A stretch of 64,000 bases of DNA, taken from NCBI RefSeq assembly GCF_000337695.1, contig NZ_AOIA01000034.1:152458-216457 (forward strand), given 5' to 3'. This document shows positions 53,664-63,425 of this stretch, one piece after another (position 1 is the stretch's first letter; every line of letters starts with the position of its first letter). This stretch comes from Natronococcus jeotgali DSM 18795. Lineage in GTDB: Archaea; Halobacteriota; Halobacteria; Halobacteriales; Natrialbaceae. Under the pieces are notes generated by a model. It saw nothing but the letters and a program-made list of their open reading frames with translations, had not been told where the DNA came from and did no database searches. The position numbers were made by a program, and so were the translations under genes.

Positions 53664-54089
53664 TTACTCCGTAGCCATCTGCAAAGGTTGGGTCTGCCCA
53701 ACGAGAGTCGCAACGTATGCGTTGTAGCTCCCGAAACTCGCTACGATGGTCCCCCAGACAACGTTGTGCCACAGTTCGGGACCCACGAAACCGAATATGA
53801 ATGGCTCGATGACGAGCCAGGTACCGAGGATTGTAACGAGGCCAGCCCCGGTCCTGCTCAACGGTCGTCGTCTAACGGATCTGCTGTAGTTGTAGCCGGC
53901 GACGAGAACGACTACGAGTCCAACGAGTACATCGTTCCAGCGGCGGACTCCTGTCGCTCCGAAAACGAACGGAACCGCGATCAGCCATCCTCCGAGTACA
54001 ACGTTGCCGCCAGCTGTGACCCTCGTTATCATCCCCATCGTCCAGTGTTCGTGTGATTCCGCCCGAAAGATGGTCAGTCGTGAAGCCAC
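53664..54089 (-). CDS. SPW repeat membrane protein
   Basis: A 141-aa protein with four helices arranged as two SPW repeats (TRVTAGGNVVLGGWLIAVPFVFG and GAGLVTILGTWLVIEPFIFGF), each ending with a polar W-N/H-(D/N)-V/L motif. Function unknown; related proteins occur with transporters. It starts 21 nt after the Csp-like gene and 90 nt before CopB, suggesting co-transcription. A Met at 54038 is an alternative start. Confidence 0.85.
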   Translation of the reverse strand: MASRLTIFRAESHEHWTMGMITRVTAGGNVVLGGWLIAVPFVFGATGVRRWNDVLVGLVVVLVAGYNYSRSVRRRPLSRTGAGLVTILGTWLVIEPFIFGFVGPELWHNVVWGTIVASFGSYNAYVATLVGQTQPLQMATE

Positions 54090-54110
54090 GAACCGCGGTA
54101 GTCAGGACCG

Positions 54111-54458
54111 TTATGCCGAAGCCATGTTCCGGCAACTCTCGGCGCACTCGCGCAGCACGTCAGCACACACCTGACAGTGTTCGTGATCGAACTGCTCACA
54201 CTCGTCGGCGCACTCTTCACAGGCGTCTGCGCACGTCTCCGCGAGGTCAGCGTGATACCCGGAATTTCGGGCCATAAAGCGAGCGTGTAGCGCCGTGATA
54301 TCGGCGACGTCCCGACAGAGGCGGATACAGCGCGCCATCTCCTCGCCGTGGTCGAGACACTCGTCGGCACACCACTCGCAGGCCTGTACCGCTTCGAAGC
54401 AATTGTCCGTACACTCCGCCATTTCGTCGTCCATGTGGTCAATCTGGGTTAGCGCCAT
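54111..54458 (-). CDS. four-helix copper-storage (Csp/DUF326) protein
   Basis: A 115-aa protein with 15 cysteines spaced along helices as C-x3-C and C-x2-C (CTDNCF, CEWCADEC, CIRLC, CADACEEC, CQVC, CAESC), plus several His. This is the layout of Csp/DUF326 proteins, whose four-helix bundles load many Cu(I) ions in their core. There is no signal peptide, so it is a cytosolic (Csp3-like) store. First gene of the copper unit, directly ahead of CopB. Confidence 0.92.
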   Translation of the reverse strand: MALTQIDHMDDEMAECTDNCFEAVQACEWCADECLDHGEEMARCIRLCRDVADITALHARFMARNSGYHADLAETCADACEECADECEQFDHEHCQVCADVLRECAESCRNMASA

Positions 54459-54486
54459 CGCATATCACCGGTCGGCACGACCCGAC

Positions 54487-54494
54487 TTTATTAT
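54487..54494 (-). promoter_or_regulatory. box A for the copper unit
   Basis: Minus-strand ATAATAAA, about 30 nt before the Csp-like start codon. It probably drives the leftward Csp-SPW-CopB-channel-SHOCT genes. Confidence 0.6.
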
Positions 54495-54721
54495 CGTCAA
54501 CCCAAGCCGAGAGAATAATTAGTGAGGCGGCGGTAACATCGTTCAGCCGAATAGGGACAACCAATGAGATGGGGCACAATCTAGTGTTTTATACCCGAAA
54601 CAGTGCTGGTAACCCGCTATCTCTCCGTTCAAACCGCGTAGATCGCAGTAATCTGCGACTCTGAGTTTGCTTTCGGCTGCAGGCAGCGGAGTTGAAGACG
54701 CACCCTATCCTACGCTCCGAT

Positions 54722-55024
54722 ATGATTGATGCGTCGCTGCAAACGGCGAGCATCCTGTTCGCCATCATCGGCGGAACAGCAGCCGGCGTACTGTCCCTCC
54801 TTCTCTGGGGTATCCTCCGTGAATCGCCGTTCGGGACGGTAATCACACTACTCACACTGACGCTTGCTGGAGTGATCCTCTATCACGTCTTCTTGATCAT
54901 CGCCGGCGGCGAATCGGTCTTTCTCGATACACTCCGGAGTGCGATGCACACCGTCGTCGCAATTTTCCTGTTGCTAGTGATCGCCACGCACGAGCAAATT
55001 CAACAGAGTGTTTCAGGGAGTTGA
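54722..55024 (+). CDS. three-helix membrane protein
   Basis: A 100-aa protein starting MIDASLQTASILFAIIGGTA. It has three hydrophobic helices (about 8-25, 32-52, 68-88). It is the first of three closely packed genes ending in a DNA-binding protein. No family recognised; a haloarchaeal conserved small membrane protein is likely. Confidence 0.75.
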   Translation: MIDASLQTASILFAIIGGTAAGVLSLLLWGILRESPFGTVITLLTLTLAGVILYHVFLIIAGGESVFLDTLRSAMHTVVAIFLLLVIATHEQIQQSVSGS

Positions 55025-55030
55025 TGCTCC

Positions 55031-55219
55031 GTGGTTGAATTCCCACCGTTTGCCGTATACAATCTCACAGTAGGCGCTGTCACGGGGATCGGATTATTGT
55101 ACTTCCTCTTTTTCAGACCGACTGTCGTTGACTACCACCGCTATTTGCTGTTGACGATCTCCGGAATACTGTTGTTTCTCATCGGTGGCCCGCTGGCGGA
55201 ACTGCTGTTCCCACGGTAG
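55031..55219 (+). CDS. two-helix membrane protein
   Basis: A 62-aa protein from GTG (55031) with helices NLTVGAVTGIGLLYFLFF and YLLLTISGILLFLIGGPLAEL. It starts 6 nt after the upstream stop and shares one base with the next start (TAGTG at 55217), so translation is coupled. Function unknown. Confidence 0.72.
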   Translation: MVEFPPFAVYNLTVGAVTGIGLLYFLFFRPTVVDYHRYLLLTISGILLFLIGGPLAELLFPR

Positions 55220-55620
55220 TGCACTGGGTACACGGTATCGCGTCGGTGCTCGTCGTGATCGGTTTATATAGCCCGGTTAAAAACGATTTGCGTCAGGAAG
55301 CCTGGGCCGATCTTTTGCTCCAAGATCCCACACAGGTTCGCCAGGTAGACGAGTGGATGCTTCCCGTTGATGACGCAATCCTTGATCTCTTCCACTCGAA
55401 GGATCTCGTTCTGACACCGGCCATCATCGCGTACAACATTCACTACAGTCGAGAGGAAGTGAACCGTCGGTTAGTCGAATTGGAGTCTCGCGGCTTCGTT
55501 ACGAAAGCCGAACGCGGGAAGTATCGTATCACGAGACTCGGAAAACAGTATATAGAAGGAACGGTTTCGTGCGAAGGGCTTGGTTGTCTACGCTCTCTCT
55601 GGAGCCACCGTACCAATTAG
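55219..55620 (+). CDS. winged-helix regulator with N-terminal hydrophobic helix
   Basis: A 133-aa protein from GTG. An N-terminal hydrophobic stretch (WVHGIASVLVVIGLYSP) precedes a winged-helix domain typical of PhiH1-repressor-like haloarchaeal regulators: VDEWMLPVDDAILDLF, IAYNIHYSREEVNRRLVELESRGFV, KYRITRLGKQYIEG. The hydrophobic stretch may tether it to the two preceding membrane proteins. Possible membrane-signal regulator; targets unknown. Confidence 0.8.
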   Translation: MHWVHGIASVLVVIGLYSPVKNDLRQEAWADLLLQDPTQVRQVDEWMLPVDDAILDLFHSKDLVLTPAIIAYNIHYSREEVNRRLVELESRGFVTKAERGKYRITRLGKQYIEGTVSCEGLGCLRSLWSHRTN

Positions 55621-55770
55621 CACACTCTCCCAATCACGAATACGGCCTTGTTAGGTCGCACCTCTTTATCACGGAAAACAAACGGTTGTTTATCATGGTG
55701 TGTCGTGATATAAGGAGACAAGAGGCTCCTAAAATCCCCTCTAAGCGCTTCTCGACGCACTAACGGCTGG

Positions 55771-55911
55771 ATGAGATTTCAGAAGATCGAGGCACTCGAA
55801 ATACTGAACGAGCTCACCAGTGAGAGCGAACTCAGCGAGCACGATGTTCAGGAACTCGCCGATAGAAGCAACGAACGTGGACGAAAGCGCGTCGAAGGAG
55901 AATCGGAGTAG
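55771..55911 (+). CDS. 46-aa charged protein
   Basis: A small frame beginning MRFQKIEALEILNELTSE and ending NERGRKRVEGESE. It is helical and acidic. The sequence is reminiscent of short antitoxin-like or regulatory tails, but I cannot place it. No toxin partner is evident next to it. Confidence 0.45.
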   Translation: MRFQKIEALEILNELTSESELSEHDVQELADRSNERGRKRVEGESE

Positions 55912-56188
55912 ACGCGACGAACGAAGCTGGCCACCGCCGCGAACGGCCGATCCTCTCCTCGAGACGTTCCGACCGAATCCGGTACGGTGAGGCGAGCCGT
56001 CCGTATACCCCGCGTCGTCCTCACCCGTTCGGATCGCCGGTCGAGGGTCGTTCGAGCGCGCCGCCGTCGGTCCCCCGGACTCGCTCACCGTCGATTGCGG
56101 ACCTCGAATCCGTAGTCGGTCGGCCGCCTCACTTTCGATTCCAAAGCCGTTCCGGAGGTATATCCCGACTCGAGACGTACGGCCGCCC

Positions 56189-56779
56189 ATGCGAGACCTC
56201 GACGAAACGGACATGGCGATCCTGCGGCTGCTCGGCGAGGACGCCAGGCGACCGTACAGCGACATCGCCGAGGAGGTCGGGCTCTCCGGCCCGGCCGTCT
56301 CGGACCGGGTACAGCGACTTCGGGAGGCGGGCGTTATCAAGCGTTTTACTGTCGACGTCGACCGCTCGCAGCTCCGGGCCGGCGTTCCGGTGTTCGTCCG
56401 GGTGTCGGGCGTGACCGGAGCCGTCGACGAACTCGAGGCGCGGATCGGTGACGCCGACGCGGTCGAGCACGTGTTCGTCACCGCGGACGCCGAGATCTGG
56501 TTCTACGCGCGGGCGCAGCTCCGGAACGTCCGCCGGTGGCTCGACGGGCTGGTCGGCGACGTCGACGGCGTCGAGTACGCGGTGACGCTGATCGACGACG
56601 TCGAGTGGCACCCCTCGCTCGACGGCGCCGAGTTCGCGCTCACCTGCGCCGAGTGTGGCAACACCGTCGACAGCGAGGGCGAGTCGGCGACCGTCGACGG
56701 CGACCTGTATCACTTCTGTTGCCCCTCCTGTCGGAGCCGGTTCGAGGAGCGCTACGACCGCCTCGAGGAGGGGGCGTGA
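56189..56779 (+). CDS. Lrp/AsnC regulator with C-terminal TRASH metal-sensing domain
   Basis: A 196-aa protein: an AsnC-type helix-turn-helix (residues ~5-50, with DARRPYSDIAEEVGLSG), a central RAM-like domain (60-140), and a TRASH domain with cysteines at 153, 156, 177, 178 and 181 (LTCAECGN; FCCPSCRSRF). This combination is the known haloarchaeal copper-responsive regulator type. It lies 88 nt upstream of CopA in the same direction, so it most likely senses Cu and controls copA. Confidence 0.94.
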   Translation: MRDLDETDMAILRLLGEDARRPYSDIAEEVGLSGPAVSDRVQRLREAGVIKRFTVDVDRSQLRAGVPVFVRVSGVTGAVDELEARIGDADAVEHVFVTADAEIWFYARAQLRNVRRWLDGLVGDVDGVEYAVTLIDDVEWHPSLDGAEFALTCAECGNTVDSEGESATVDGDLYHFCCPSCRSRFEERYDRLEEGA

Positions 56780-56867
56780 ATCCCTTCGGTTTCGAAAGTA
56801 ACGGACCGGGTCGGCTTTGGATCGCTATCGAAAACGGAGGTAAACGTCGATCCCCTACGGGTACACA

Positions 56868-59486
56868 ATGAGTCAGCGAACTACCCGCCTCGAGATCCGA
56901 GGGATGAGCTGTGCGAACTGCTCGCAGTCGGTGACCGAGGCCGTGGAAGCCCTCGACGGCGTCTCGGAGGCCGACGTCAACTTCGCCACCGACGAGGGAT
57001 CCGTCGAGTACGACCCGGGCGAGGTATCGCTCGCCGAGATCTACGGGGCGATCGACGATGCGGGCTACCGTGCCGAATCCGCCACCGTCTCGGTCGGAAT
57101 CGCCGACATGACGTGTGCGAACTGTGCCGACACCAACGAGGAGGCACTCGAGTTGGTTCCCGGGGTCGTCGACGCGGAGGCCAACTACGCGACCGACGAG
57201 GCCCAGGTCGAGTACAACCCGGCCGACGTCTCCCGGTCGGCGCTCTACGACGCGGTCGAGGAGGCCGGCTACACGCCGATCCGCGACGACGACGGGGCCG
57301 CGGAATCGGACCGCGAGCGGCGCGACGCCGCCCGTCGAGAGGAAATCGACAAGCAGCTCCGGCTGACGCTGTTCGGGGCGGTCCTGTCGGCGCCGTTCCT
57401 GTTCTTCCTGGCCGACCGGTTCCTTCTGGGCGGGACCGTCTTCCCCGACGCGGTCTTCGGCCTCGAGTTCGAGTGGATCGGCTTCCTGCTCGCGACGCCC
57501 GTCCAGCTCGTCCTCGGACGGCCGTTCTACGAGAACTCCTACAAGGCGCTCGTGAAGAACGGCCGGGCGAACATGGACGTCCTGATCGCGCTGGGGTCGT
57601 CGACGGCGTACCTCTACAGCGTCGCCGTCCTGCTCGGGCTGATCGCCGGGGAGACCTACTTCGACACCGCGGCGCTGATCCTCGTGTTCATCACGCTCGG
57701 GAACTACCTCGAGGCCCGCTCGAAGGGCCAGGCCGGCGACGCCTTGCGAACGCTCCTCGAGATGGAGGCCGAGACGGCCACGATCGTCGAGGAGGACGGC
57801 ACCGAACGCGAGATTTCCCTCGAGGACGTCGAGGTCGGCGACCGGATGAAGGTCCGGCCCGGCGAGAAGGTCCCGACCGACGGGGTCGTCGTCGACGGGC
57901 AATCGGCGGTCGACGAGTCGATGGTAACCGGCGAGTCCGTTCCCGTCGAGAAGGAGGCCGGCGACGAGGTCGTCGGTTCGACGATCAACGAGAACGGCGT
58001 GTTGGTCGTGGAGGCGACGAAGGTCGGCGAGGACACGGCACTCCAGGGGATCGTCCGAACGGTCAAGGAAGCCCAGTCCCGCCAGCCGGAGATCCAGAAC
58101 CTCGCCGACCGTATCTCGGCGTACTTCGTCCCCGCCGTCATCGCCAACGCCCTGTTCTGGGGGACCGTCTGGTTCCTGTTCCCCGAGGCGCTGGCCGGCT
58201 TCGTCGACTGGCTCCCGCTGTGGGGCCAGGTCGCCGGCGGCCCGGCACCGGCGGGCGGAAGCGTCTCGGTCTTCGAGTTCGCGGTCGTCGTCTTCGCCTC
58301 GGCGGTGCTGATCGCCTGTCCCTGCGCGCTCGGGCTGGCGACGCCCGCGGCGACCATGGTCGGGACCGCCATCGGCGCGCAAAACGGCGTCCTCTTCAAA
58401 GGCGGCGACATCCTCGAGCGCGCGAAAGACGTCGACACGGTCGTCTTCGACAAGACGGGGACGCTCACCGAGGGCGAGATGGAGCTGACCGACGTCGTCG
58501 CCGTCGACGGCGAGCAACCGGTGGCCGACGGCGGAACGGCAGCGGCCGAGAGCGCCGCTGTCAGCAGCGACCGACTCGACGAGGACGACGTGCTCCGGCT
58601 CGCCGCGTCGGCCGAGCGCGGCAGCGAACATCCGCTCGCCCGGGCGATCGTCGAGGGTGCCGAGGAGCGCGGTCTCGACGTCGTCGACCCGGACGGTTTC
58701 GAGAACGTGCCGGGCCACGGTGTCCGCGCCACTGTCGACGGCGACGAGGTGCTCGTCGGGAACCGCAAACTGCTGCGGGACGAGGGGATCGATCCCTCGC
58801 CCGCCGTGGAGACGATGGAACGACTCGAGAACGAGGGCAAGACGGCGATGCTCGTCGCCCGCCGGCCGGCCGGGGCGGACGAGGGCGAGCTCGTGGGCGT
58901 GGTCGCCGACGCCGACACCGTCAAGGACGGCGCCGCGGAGGCGGTCGGCGCGCTCCGCGAGCGCGGCATCGACGTGATGATGATCACGGGCGACAACGAG
59001 CGGACCGCCCGCGCCGTCGCCGAACGGGTCGGTATCGACCCCGAGAACGTTCGCGCCGAGGTCCTCCCCGAGGACAAGTCCGACGCGGTCGAGGCGATCC
59101 AGGCGGAGGGCCGGCAGGCGATGATGGTCGGCGACGGCGTTAACGACGCGCCCGCGCTCGCGGTCGCCCACGTCGGGACCGCGATCGGGAGCGGAACCGA
59201 CGTCGCCATCGAGGCCGCCGACGTGACCCTGATGCGGGACGATCCGATCGACGTGGTGAAGGCGATCCGCATCTCCGACGCGACCCTCCGGAAGATCAAG
59301 CAGAACCTCGTGTGGGCGCTCGGGTACAACACGACGCTCATCCCGCTGGCGTCGCTCGGACTACTCCAGCCGGTGTTGGCCGCCGCGGCGATGGCGTTCT
59401 CGAGCGTCTCCGTGCTGTCGAACAGCCTGCTGTTCCGTCGGTACGAACCCGACCACGACTACGAACTGCTCGGGTTCCTGCGCTGA
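56868..59486 (+). CDS. copA: copper-exporting P-type ATPase CopA (P1B-1)
   Basis: An 872-aa Cu(I) exporter. Two HMA domains at the N-terminus carry CANC (Cys15/Cys18) and CANC (Cys83/Cys86). Core motifs: TGES, the metal-site CPC (Cys484-Pro-Cys486) in [17 protein letters not shown] with Asp528 phosphorylated, and SEHPLARAI. The last helices have [12 protein letters not shown] and [12 protein letters not shown], the P1B-1 signature. Start ATG follows the TRASH regulator. TTTCGAAA at 56789-56796 could be part of its control region. Confidence 0.97.
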   Translation: MSQRTTRLEIRGMSCANCSQSVTEAVEALDGVSEADVNFATDEGSVEYDPGEVSLAEIYGAIDDAGYRAESATVSVGIADMTCANCADTNEEALELVPGVVDAEANYATDEAQVEYNPADVSRSALYDAVEEAGYTPIRDDDGAAESDRERRDAARREEIDKQLRLTLFGAVLSAPFLFFLADRFLLGGTVFPDAVFGLEFEWIGFLLATPVQLVLGRPFYENSYKALVKNGRANMDVLIALGSSTAYLYSVAVLLGLIAGETYFDTAALILVFITLGNYLEARSKGQAGDALRTLLEMEAETATIVEEDGTEREISLEDVEVGDRMKVRPGEKVPTDGVVVDGQSAVDESMVTGESVPVEKEAGDEVVGSTINENGVLVVEATKVGEDTALQGIVRTVKEAQSRQPEIQNLADRISAYFVPAVIANALFWGTVWFLFPEALAGFVDWLPLWGQVAGGPAPAGGSVSVFEFAVVVFASAVLIACPCALGLATPAATMVGTAIGAQNGVLFKGGDILERAKDVDTVVFDKTGTLTEGEMELTDVVAVDGEQPVADGGTAAAESAAVSSDRLDEDDVLRLAASAERGSEHPLARAIVEGAEERGLDVVDPDGFENVPGHGVRATVDGDEVLVGNRKLLRDEGIDPSPAVETMERLENEGKTAMLVARRPAGADEGELVGVVADADTVKDGAAEAVGALRERGIDVMMITGDNERTARAVAERVGIDPENVRAEVLPEDKSDAVEAIQAEGRQAMMVGDGVNDAPALAVAHVGTAIGSGTDVAIEAADVTLMRDDPIDVVKAIRISDATLRKIKQNLVWALGYNTTLIPLASLGLLQPVLAAAAMAFSSVSVLSNSLLFRRYEPDHDYELLGFLR

Positions 59487-59673
59487 GTCGTCGCGTCGCC
59501 GTCGGTGCGACTCGAGTCGCCGCCTCCAGATCGCCCTACATATAACTTCCTTGACTATCCGGTTGCGCAGACTCGCGTCACGTTCCGTTTAGAAAAAACA
59601 CTAATAACTCGCCTGAAAAACGGTACCTAATGGGTCCCCAGCCGACGTTGCGACAGCCGATGGTGATAGAACA

Positions 59674-61086
59674 GTGACAGATACATCGCCGCTTACCCGA
59701 ATTCGGTCGGTGCTCTCGCGGAACCGACTCAGAATCGCGTTCGTCGCCGTGCTTCTTCTCTCCGCCGGCGCGCTCGTCGCCGCGGCCTCGAGCGACGAAC
59801 TCTCCACGGCGTCCGAGGAGGAGATGCCGGTCGCTCCGGAGACGGAGAATCACACCATGATCACCGAGTCCGGACGCGCGGGGACGATCACCGTCTACGG
59901 CCCCGACGGCGAGGTCGAGTACTACAACAACTCGCGAACGAAGTACTTCGACGCCGATCCCGTCGAGGGCGATCCGACGACGGTCGAGTACACCGCGACG
60001 GACACGATCCACTCCGAGGGGCCGACCTGCAACGCCCCGCCGTGTGCGAGAAACGTCCTCGAGCGGGTCGATCTGGAGACCGGCGAGGTCGAGGTACTCT
60101 ACGAGCGCTACGACCACAAGGAGACGGCCGGCGAGTGGCACGACTCGACGCGGCTCAACGAAACCCACGTCGCGATCGCCGACATCGTCGCCGACCAGGT
60201 GTTCGTCGTGAACACCGAGACGGAGGTCGTCGAGTGGCTCTGGGACGCCCAAAGCGACTTCCCGCTCGACGGCGGCGGCCCGTACCCCGGAGACTGGGCC
60301 CACATCAACGACGTCTCGTACATCGAGGCCGAGGACGATCCCAACGACGGCCGGATCATGGTCAGTCTGCGCAACCAGGATCAGGTCGTCTTCATCGATC
60401 AGGACGAAGGGCTGGTCGACGAGTGGACCCTCGGGAGCGAGAACGACTACGACGTCCAGTACGAGCAGCACAATCCCGACTACATCCCCGCGTCCCAGGG
60501 CGGTCCGGCCGTCGTCGTCGCCGACTCCGAGAACGGCCGCGTCCAGGAGTTCCAGCGAGAGGGCGGCGCGGACGGCGAGTGGAACCGCAGCTGGCAGTGG
60601 GAAGACGACCAGATACAGTGGCCCCGCGACGCCGATCGGCTTCCCAACGGGAACACGCTGATCGCCGACTCACACGGCAACCGCGTGATGGAGGTCGACG
60701 CCTCGGGCGATATCGTCTGGGAGGTCGGCTCGACCCTGCCCTACGAAGCCGAGCGCCTCGAGACCGGCGAGGAGAGCGAGGGCGGCCGGAGCGCAGCCGA
60801 ACTCGGCCTCGAGTCCCGGACCGAGGACGACGAAGGCGGAGGCGCCGGCGGCGGGTTCGAGTTCGACCCGCTCGATTCCCTGGGCGGGTTCATCGAGAAC
60901 GCCCTTCCCCATCGGATCTACAACGGGCTCCTCTTCGCGAGTCCGATCTGGATGGGATCGGCCGAGTTCGCCGCCGTCGGCGTCGCCCTGCTGACCGGGC
61001 TGACGTGGGTCGGCCTCGAGATCAGGTGGCGGCTCCACGACGCCGGCGTCAGGTTCCGGTCGCCGGTCCACCGGCGGAACGGGTGA
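59674..61086 (+). CDS. arylsulfotransferase-type (ASST) membrane protein
   Basis: A 470-aa protein from GTG. A signal-anchor helix (IAFVAVLLLSAGALVAA) is followed by an ectodomain of beta-propeller blades (HINDVSYIEAED, SLRNQDQVVFID, RLPNGNTLIADSHGNRVMEV), typical of the ASST fold, and a C-terminal membrane helix (SAEFAAVGVALLTGLTWVGL). The His residues needed for sulfuryl transfer cannot be confirmed from sequence alone, so function is uncertain. Extracellular location likely. Confidence 0.82.
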   Translation: MTDTSPLTRIRSVLSRNRLRIAFVAVLLLSAGALVAAASSDELSTASEEEMPVAPETENHTMITESGRAGTITVYGPDGEVEYYNNSRTKYFDADPVEGDPTTVEYTATDTIHSEGPTCNAPPCARNVLERVDLETGEVEVLYERYDHKETAGEWHDSTRLNETHVAIADIVADQVFVVNTETEVVEWLWDAQSDFPLDGGGPYPGDWAHINDVSYIEAEDDPNDGRIMVSLRNQDQVVFIDQDEGLVDEWTLGSENDYDVQYEQHNPDYIPASQGGPAVVVADSENGRVQEFQREGGADGEWNRSWQWEDDQIQWPRDADRLPNGNTLIADSHGNRVMEVDASGDIVWEVGSTLPYEAERLETGEESEGGRSAAELGLESRTEDDEGGGAGGGFEFDPLDSLGGFIENALPHRIYNGLLFASPIWMGSAEFAAVGVALLTGLTWVGLEIRWRLHDAGVRFRSPVHRRNG

Positions 61087-61095
61087 CGGGGGGTT

Positions 61096-61620
61096 TCAGA
61101 AGACCAAGAGGTGGCCCCCGAGGAGGTACAGGCCGGCGAGGATCGACTGGAAGGAGAGCGAACCCAGCGCCGAGAGGGCGAGAAACGTTCGATCGTCCAT
61201 CTCCGAGAGCCCCGCCGGAACGGTACACAGCCCGCGGACGAACAGCATCGTGTTGCTCCCGGCGACGGCGATCCCGCCCCAGCGGTCGAACCAGCCGTCG
61301 AGGCGCTCGAGTCGCGACTCGGTCAGCGGGAACCACCGCTTTCGAACGACGTACTCCCGGCCGGCCCGACGCACGAGTCGGAACAGCAGGAACTGGCCGA
61401 CCGTCGTCCCGACGACCGCGACGGCGACGATGACGACGACGTCGGCGATCGAGGCGCCGATCAGCGCCATCGCGCTCGGCACGACGAGCTCGCTCGGCAT
61501 GAACCGCAACAGCATGGCTCCCTCGAGGATGCAGACCCCGAACAACACCGCGAACGCGAGTTCCGACGCGAACAGCGACTCGAGCCAGGACGGCACCGAC
61601 TCGAGTTGCAGTAGCTTCAT
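61096..61620 (-). CDS. DedA family membrane protein
   Basis: A 174-aa VTT/DedA-domain protein beginning MKLLQLESVPSWLESL. Features include PSELVVPSAMALIGAS, VGTTVGQFLLFRLVRRAGREYV and RWGGIAVAGSNTMLFVRGL, in which the conserved glycine-rich and Arg elements are seen. DedA proteins are linked to lipid scrambling and membrane homeostasis. Convergent with the ASST-type gene. Confidence 0.92.
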   Translation of the reverse strand: MKLLQLESVPSWLESLFASELAFAVLFGVCILEGAMLLRFMPSELVVPSAMALIGASIADVVVIVAVAVVGTTVGQFLLFRLVRRAGREYVVRKRWFPLTESRLERLDGWFDRWGGIAVAGSNTMLFVRGLCTVPAGLSEMDDRTFLALSALGSLSFQSILAGLYLLGGHLLVF

Positions 61621-61706
61621 CGACGGGAGATAGCGCCTCTCGAACGTAAGCGTTGGTGGTTCGTCGATCGCGGATCGCGACCCACCGGTCGATGTCGGTC
61701 CGACCC

Positions 61707-62204
61707 CTACGTCGGCACCTCGAGCGACGCGGCGAACGCGACGGTTACGGCCAGCGACGCGAGCAGTGTCGTCGACCCGATCAGGAACAGCCGCCGGTTG
61801 ATCCGCGGGTTCTTGGACTCGAACCAGTCGAGCGTGACGTGGACTTCCGACAGCGGCGCGAGCGGGCTGATCCCCATCGGCGTCACGATATCGCCCGCGA
61901 GATGGGCGAGAACGCTTGCGGTACCGACGACGAATCCGAACGGGAGCGCGCCCGGCGTCGCGGGAAGGACCAGCGCGGTCCCGGCGCCGGCGAGCAGGCC
62001 GACGAGAACGGCGAACCAGAGGGTGTGCGTCGGCCCGCGGTGGCGAAGCCGCGAAACCGATTCGTCGACGTCCGGCAGGTTCGCCAGCCCGAGGGCGAGC
62101 CCCGCGCCGAGCACTGCCCCCTCCGGCGACCAGTAGTGACTCGCCAGCGGCAGGAACGGAGCGTAAAGCAAGGCGTTGAGTCCGACGTGACCTCCCCGGT
62201 ACAT
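61707..62204 (-). CDS. YdjM-type membrane-bound metal-dependent hydrolase
   Basis: A 165-aa polytopic protein beginning MYRGGHVGLNALLYAPF. Metal-type motifs are visible: LGLANLPDVDESV, LRHRGPTHTLWF and ASVLAHLAGDIVTPMGISPLAP, together the YdjM/LexA-regulated family pattern. An enzymatic role is inferred from the family. Likely leftward and independent of DedA. Confidence 0.9.
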   Translation of the reverse strand: MYRGGHVGLNALLYAPFLPLASHYWSPEGAVLGAGLALGLANLPDVDESVSRLRHRGPTHTLWFAVLVGLLAGAGTALVLPATPGALPFGFVVGTASVLAHLAGDIVTPMGISPLAPLSEVHVTLDWFESKNPRINRRLFLIGSTTLLASLAVTVAFAASLEVPT

Positions 62205-62271
62205 GACGGCTAGATACCGACGGTCCGGGACGAGCGGTGATTAACCGCTCGGTTCGGTCGACGCCGGCCGA

Positions 62272-63291
62272 TCACTCGATCGCGCGGACGCCGAACGCCG
62301 AGGCCGAGATCCCTCCGATCAGGACCGGCATCCAGTAGATCGCGCCCCGGAAGATGATCACGGCGGCGGTGATCGCCGACGCCGGGAACCCGGTCGTGGG
62401 AACGAGCAGCGTCACGAACGCGGCCTCGATTCCGCCGAGTCCGCCCGGAAGCGGCGCCGCGCCCGCGAGATTGGCGAGCGGGATCACGAACAACAGCACG
62501 TACGGCGGAGCGCTGTAGCCGATAGCGGCGAAGGCCGCAGTGAGCGCGGCCACCTGGAAGAGCCAGCCGGTAAGCGAGAGCCCGACCACCATCGCCAGGC
62601 GGTACCGATCGGTCGCGACGCGCTCGATGTTCTCGAAGAACCGCTCCAGTCGGCCAGCGATATTCGCCTCGAGCGTTTCGGGGTCGAACTGTACGAATCC
62701 GAAACGCCCGATTCGAGAGGCCAGAACGGCGGGAAGACGCTCGGCGATGGCGTTTCGATACCGCCAGGCGAGCGCCATCCCGAGGACGATGGCCGCGATC
62801 AGCGCGACCGCGGAGCCGACGGCCGTCTCGAGCCGATCGCCGACGGCGGCAGTCGTCGCGTAGTACCCGACCCCGGCGAGGATCAGCGAGATCGACGGAA
62901 CGACGTTGAGCACGTCGACGCTCGCGATTCCGGCGAGTCCGGTCTCGTAGCGCGCGTCGGAGACTTTCGAGATGAGCAGGGCGGCGACGGGTTCGCCGCC
63001 GGCTTGGCCGAACGGGGTGACGTTGTTGGCGAAGACGGCGCCGGCGTAGACGAAAAACGCCTTCCGGGCCGAAATGTCGACGTCGAGTGCGGCGAGCACG
63101 CTCCTGAGCATCAACCCCCAGGCCGCCAGCCAGCACAGCGCGAGGACGAATGTGGCGGCGACCAGCGAGGGCGCGGCCGAGCGCAGCGCATCGACGACGT
63201 CGCGTGCCCCGACGGCGAAAAACAGTACGGCGAAGACGGCGACCGTTCCGAAGGCACCGACGAGGAGGGCACGCTTGTTTCGCTCGTCCAT
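62272..63291 (-). CDS. flippase-like / lysylphosphatidylglycerol synthase TM-domain protein
   Basis: A 339-aa polytopic protein starting MDERNKRALLVGAFGTVAVF. Family landmarks are FANNVTPFGQAGGEPVAALL and APLPGGLGGIEAAFV, the two conserved glycine/proline loops of the LPG_synthase_TM (UPF0104) family, which lacks the catalytic half of MprF. It may move a lipid-linked sugar. Next to a glycosyltransferase gene on the same strand. Confidence 0.92.
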   Translation of the reverse strand: MDERNKRALLVGAFGTVAVFAVLFFAVGARDVVDALRSAAPSLVAATFVLALCWLAAWGLMLRSVLAALDVDISARKAFFVYAGAVFANNVTPFGQAGGEPVAALLISKVSDARYETGLAGIASVDVLNVVPSISLILAGVGYYATTAAVGDRLETAVGSAVALIAAIVLGMALAWRYRNAIAERLPAVLASRIGRFGFVQFDPETLEANIAGRLERFFENIERVATDRYRLAMVVGLSLTGWLFQVAALTAAFAAIGYSAPPYVLLFVIPLANLAGAAPLPGGLGGIEAAFVTLLVPTTGFPASAITAAVIIFRGAIYWMPVLIGGISASAFGVRAIE

Positions 63292-63425
63292 AGCGGACCT
63301 GGAGCGGCAGTTACCTTGAAACGTCTGATTGTCACCGACGCCGATCGGACGCGATCGTCCTCGAAGAGATCCCGACGGCCGCGACGAACTTTCGATCGTA
63401 GACCGCGTTTCGCTCCGTCGAGCAG

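Noticed and set aside
55771..55911. Toxin-antitoxin module
   Set aside because: The 46-aa frame has only a vague antitoxin-like look and there is no toxin-sized partner beside it.
56101..56125. tcgaatccgt near 56107 as a third tRNA-tail copy closing the copper region
   Set aside because: Only 10 nt match, and the flanking bases differ; this length is expected by chance in 64 kb.
56640..59171. Minus-strand open frame of 843 codons opposite copA
   Set aside because: Antisense shadow of a well-defined P-type ATPase gene.
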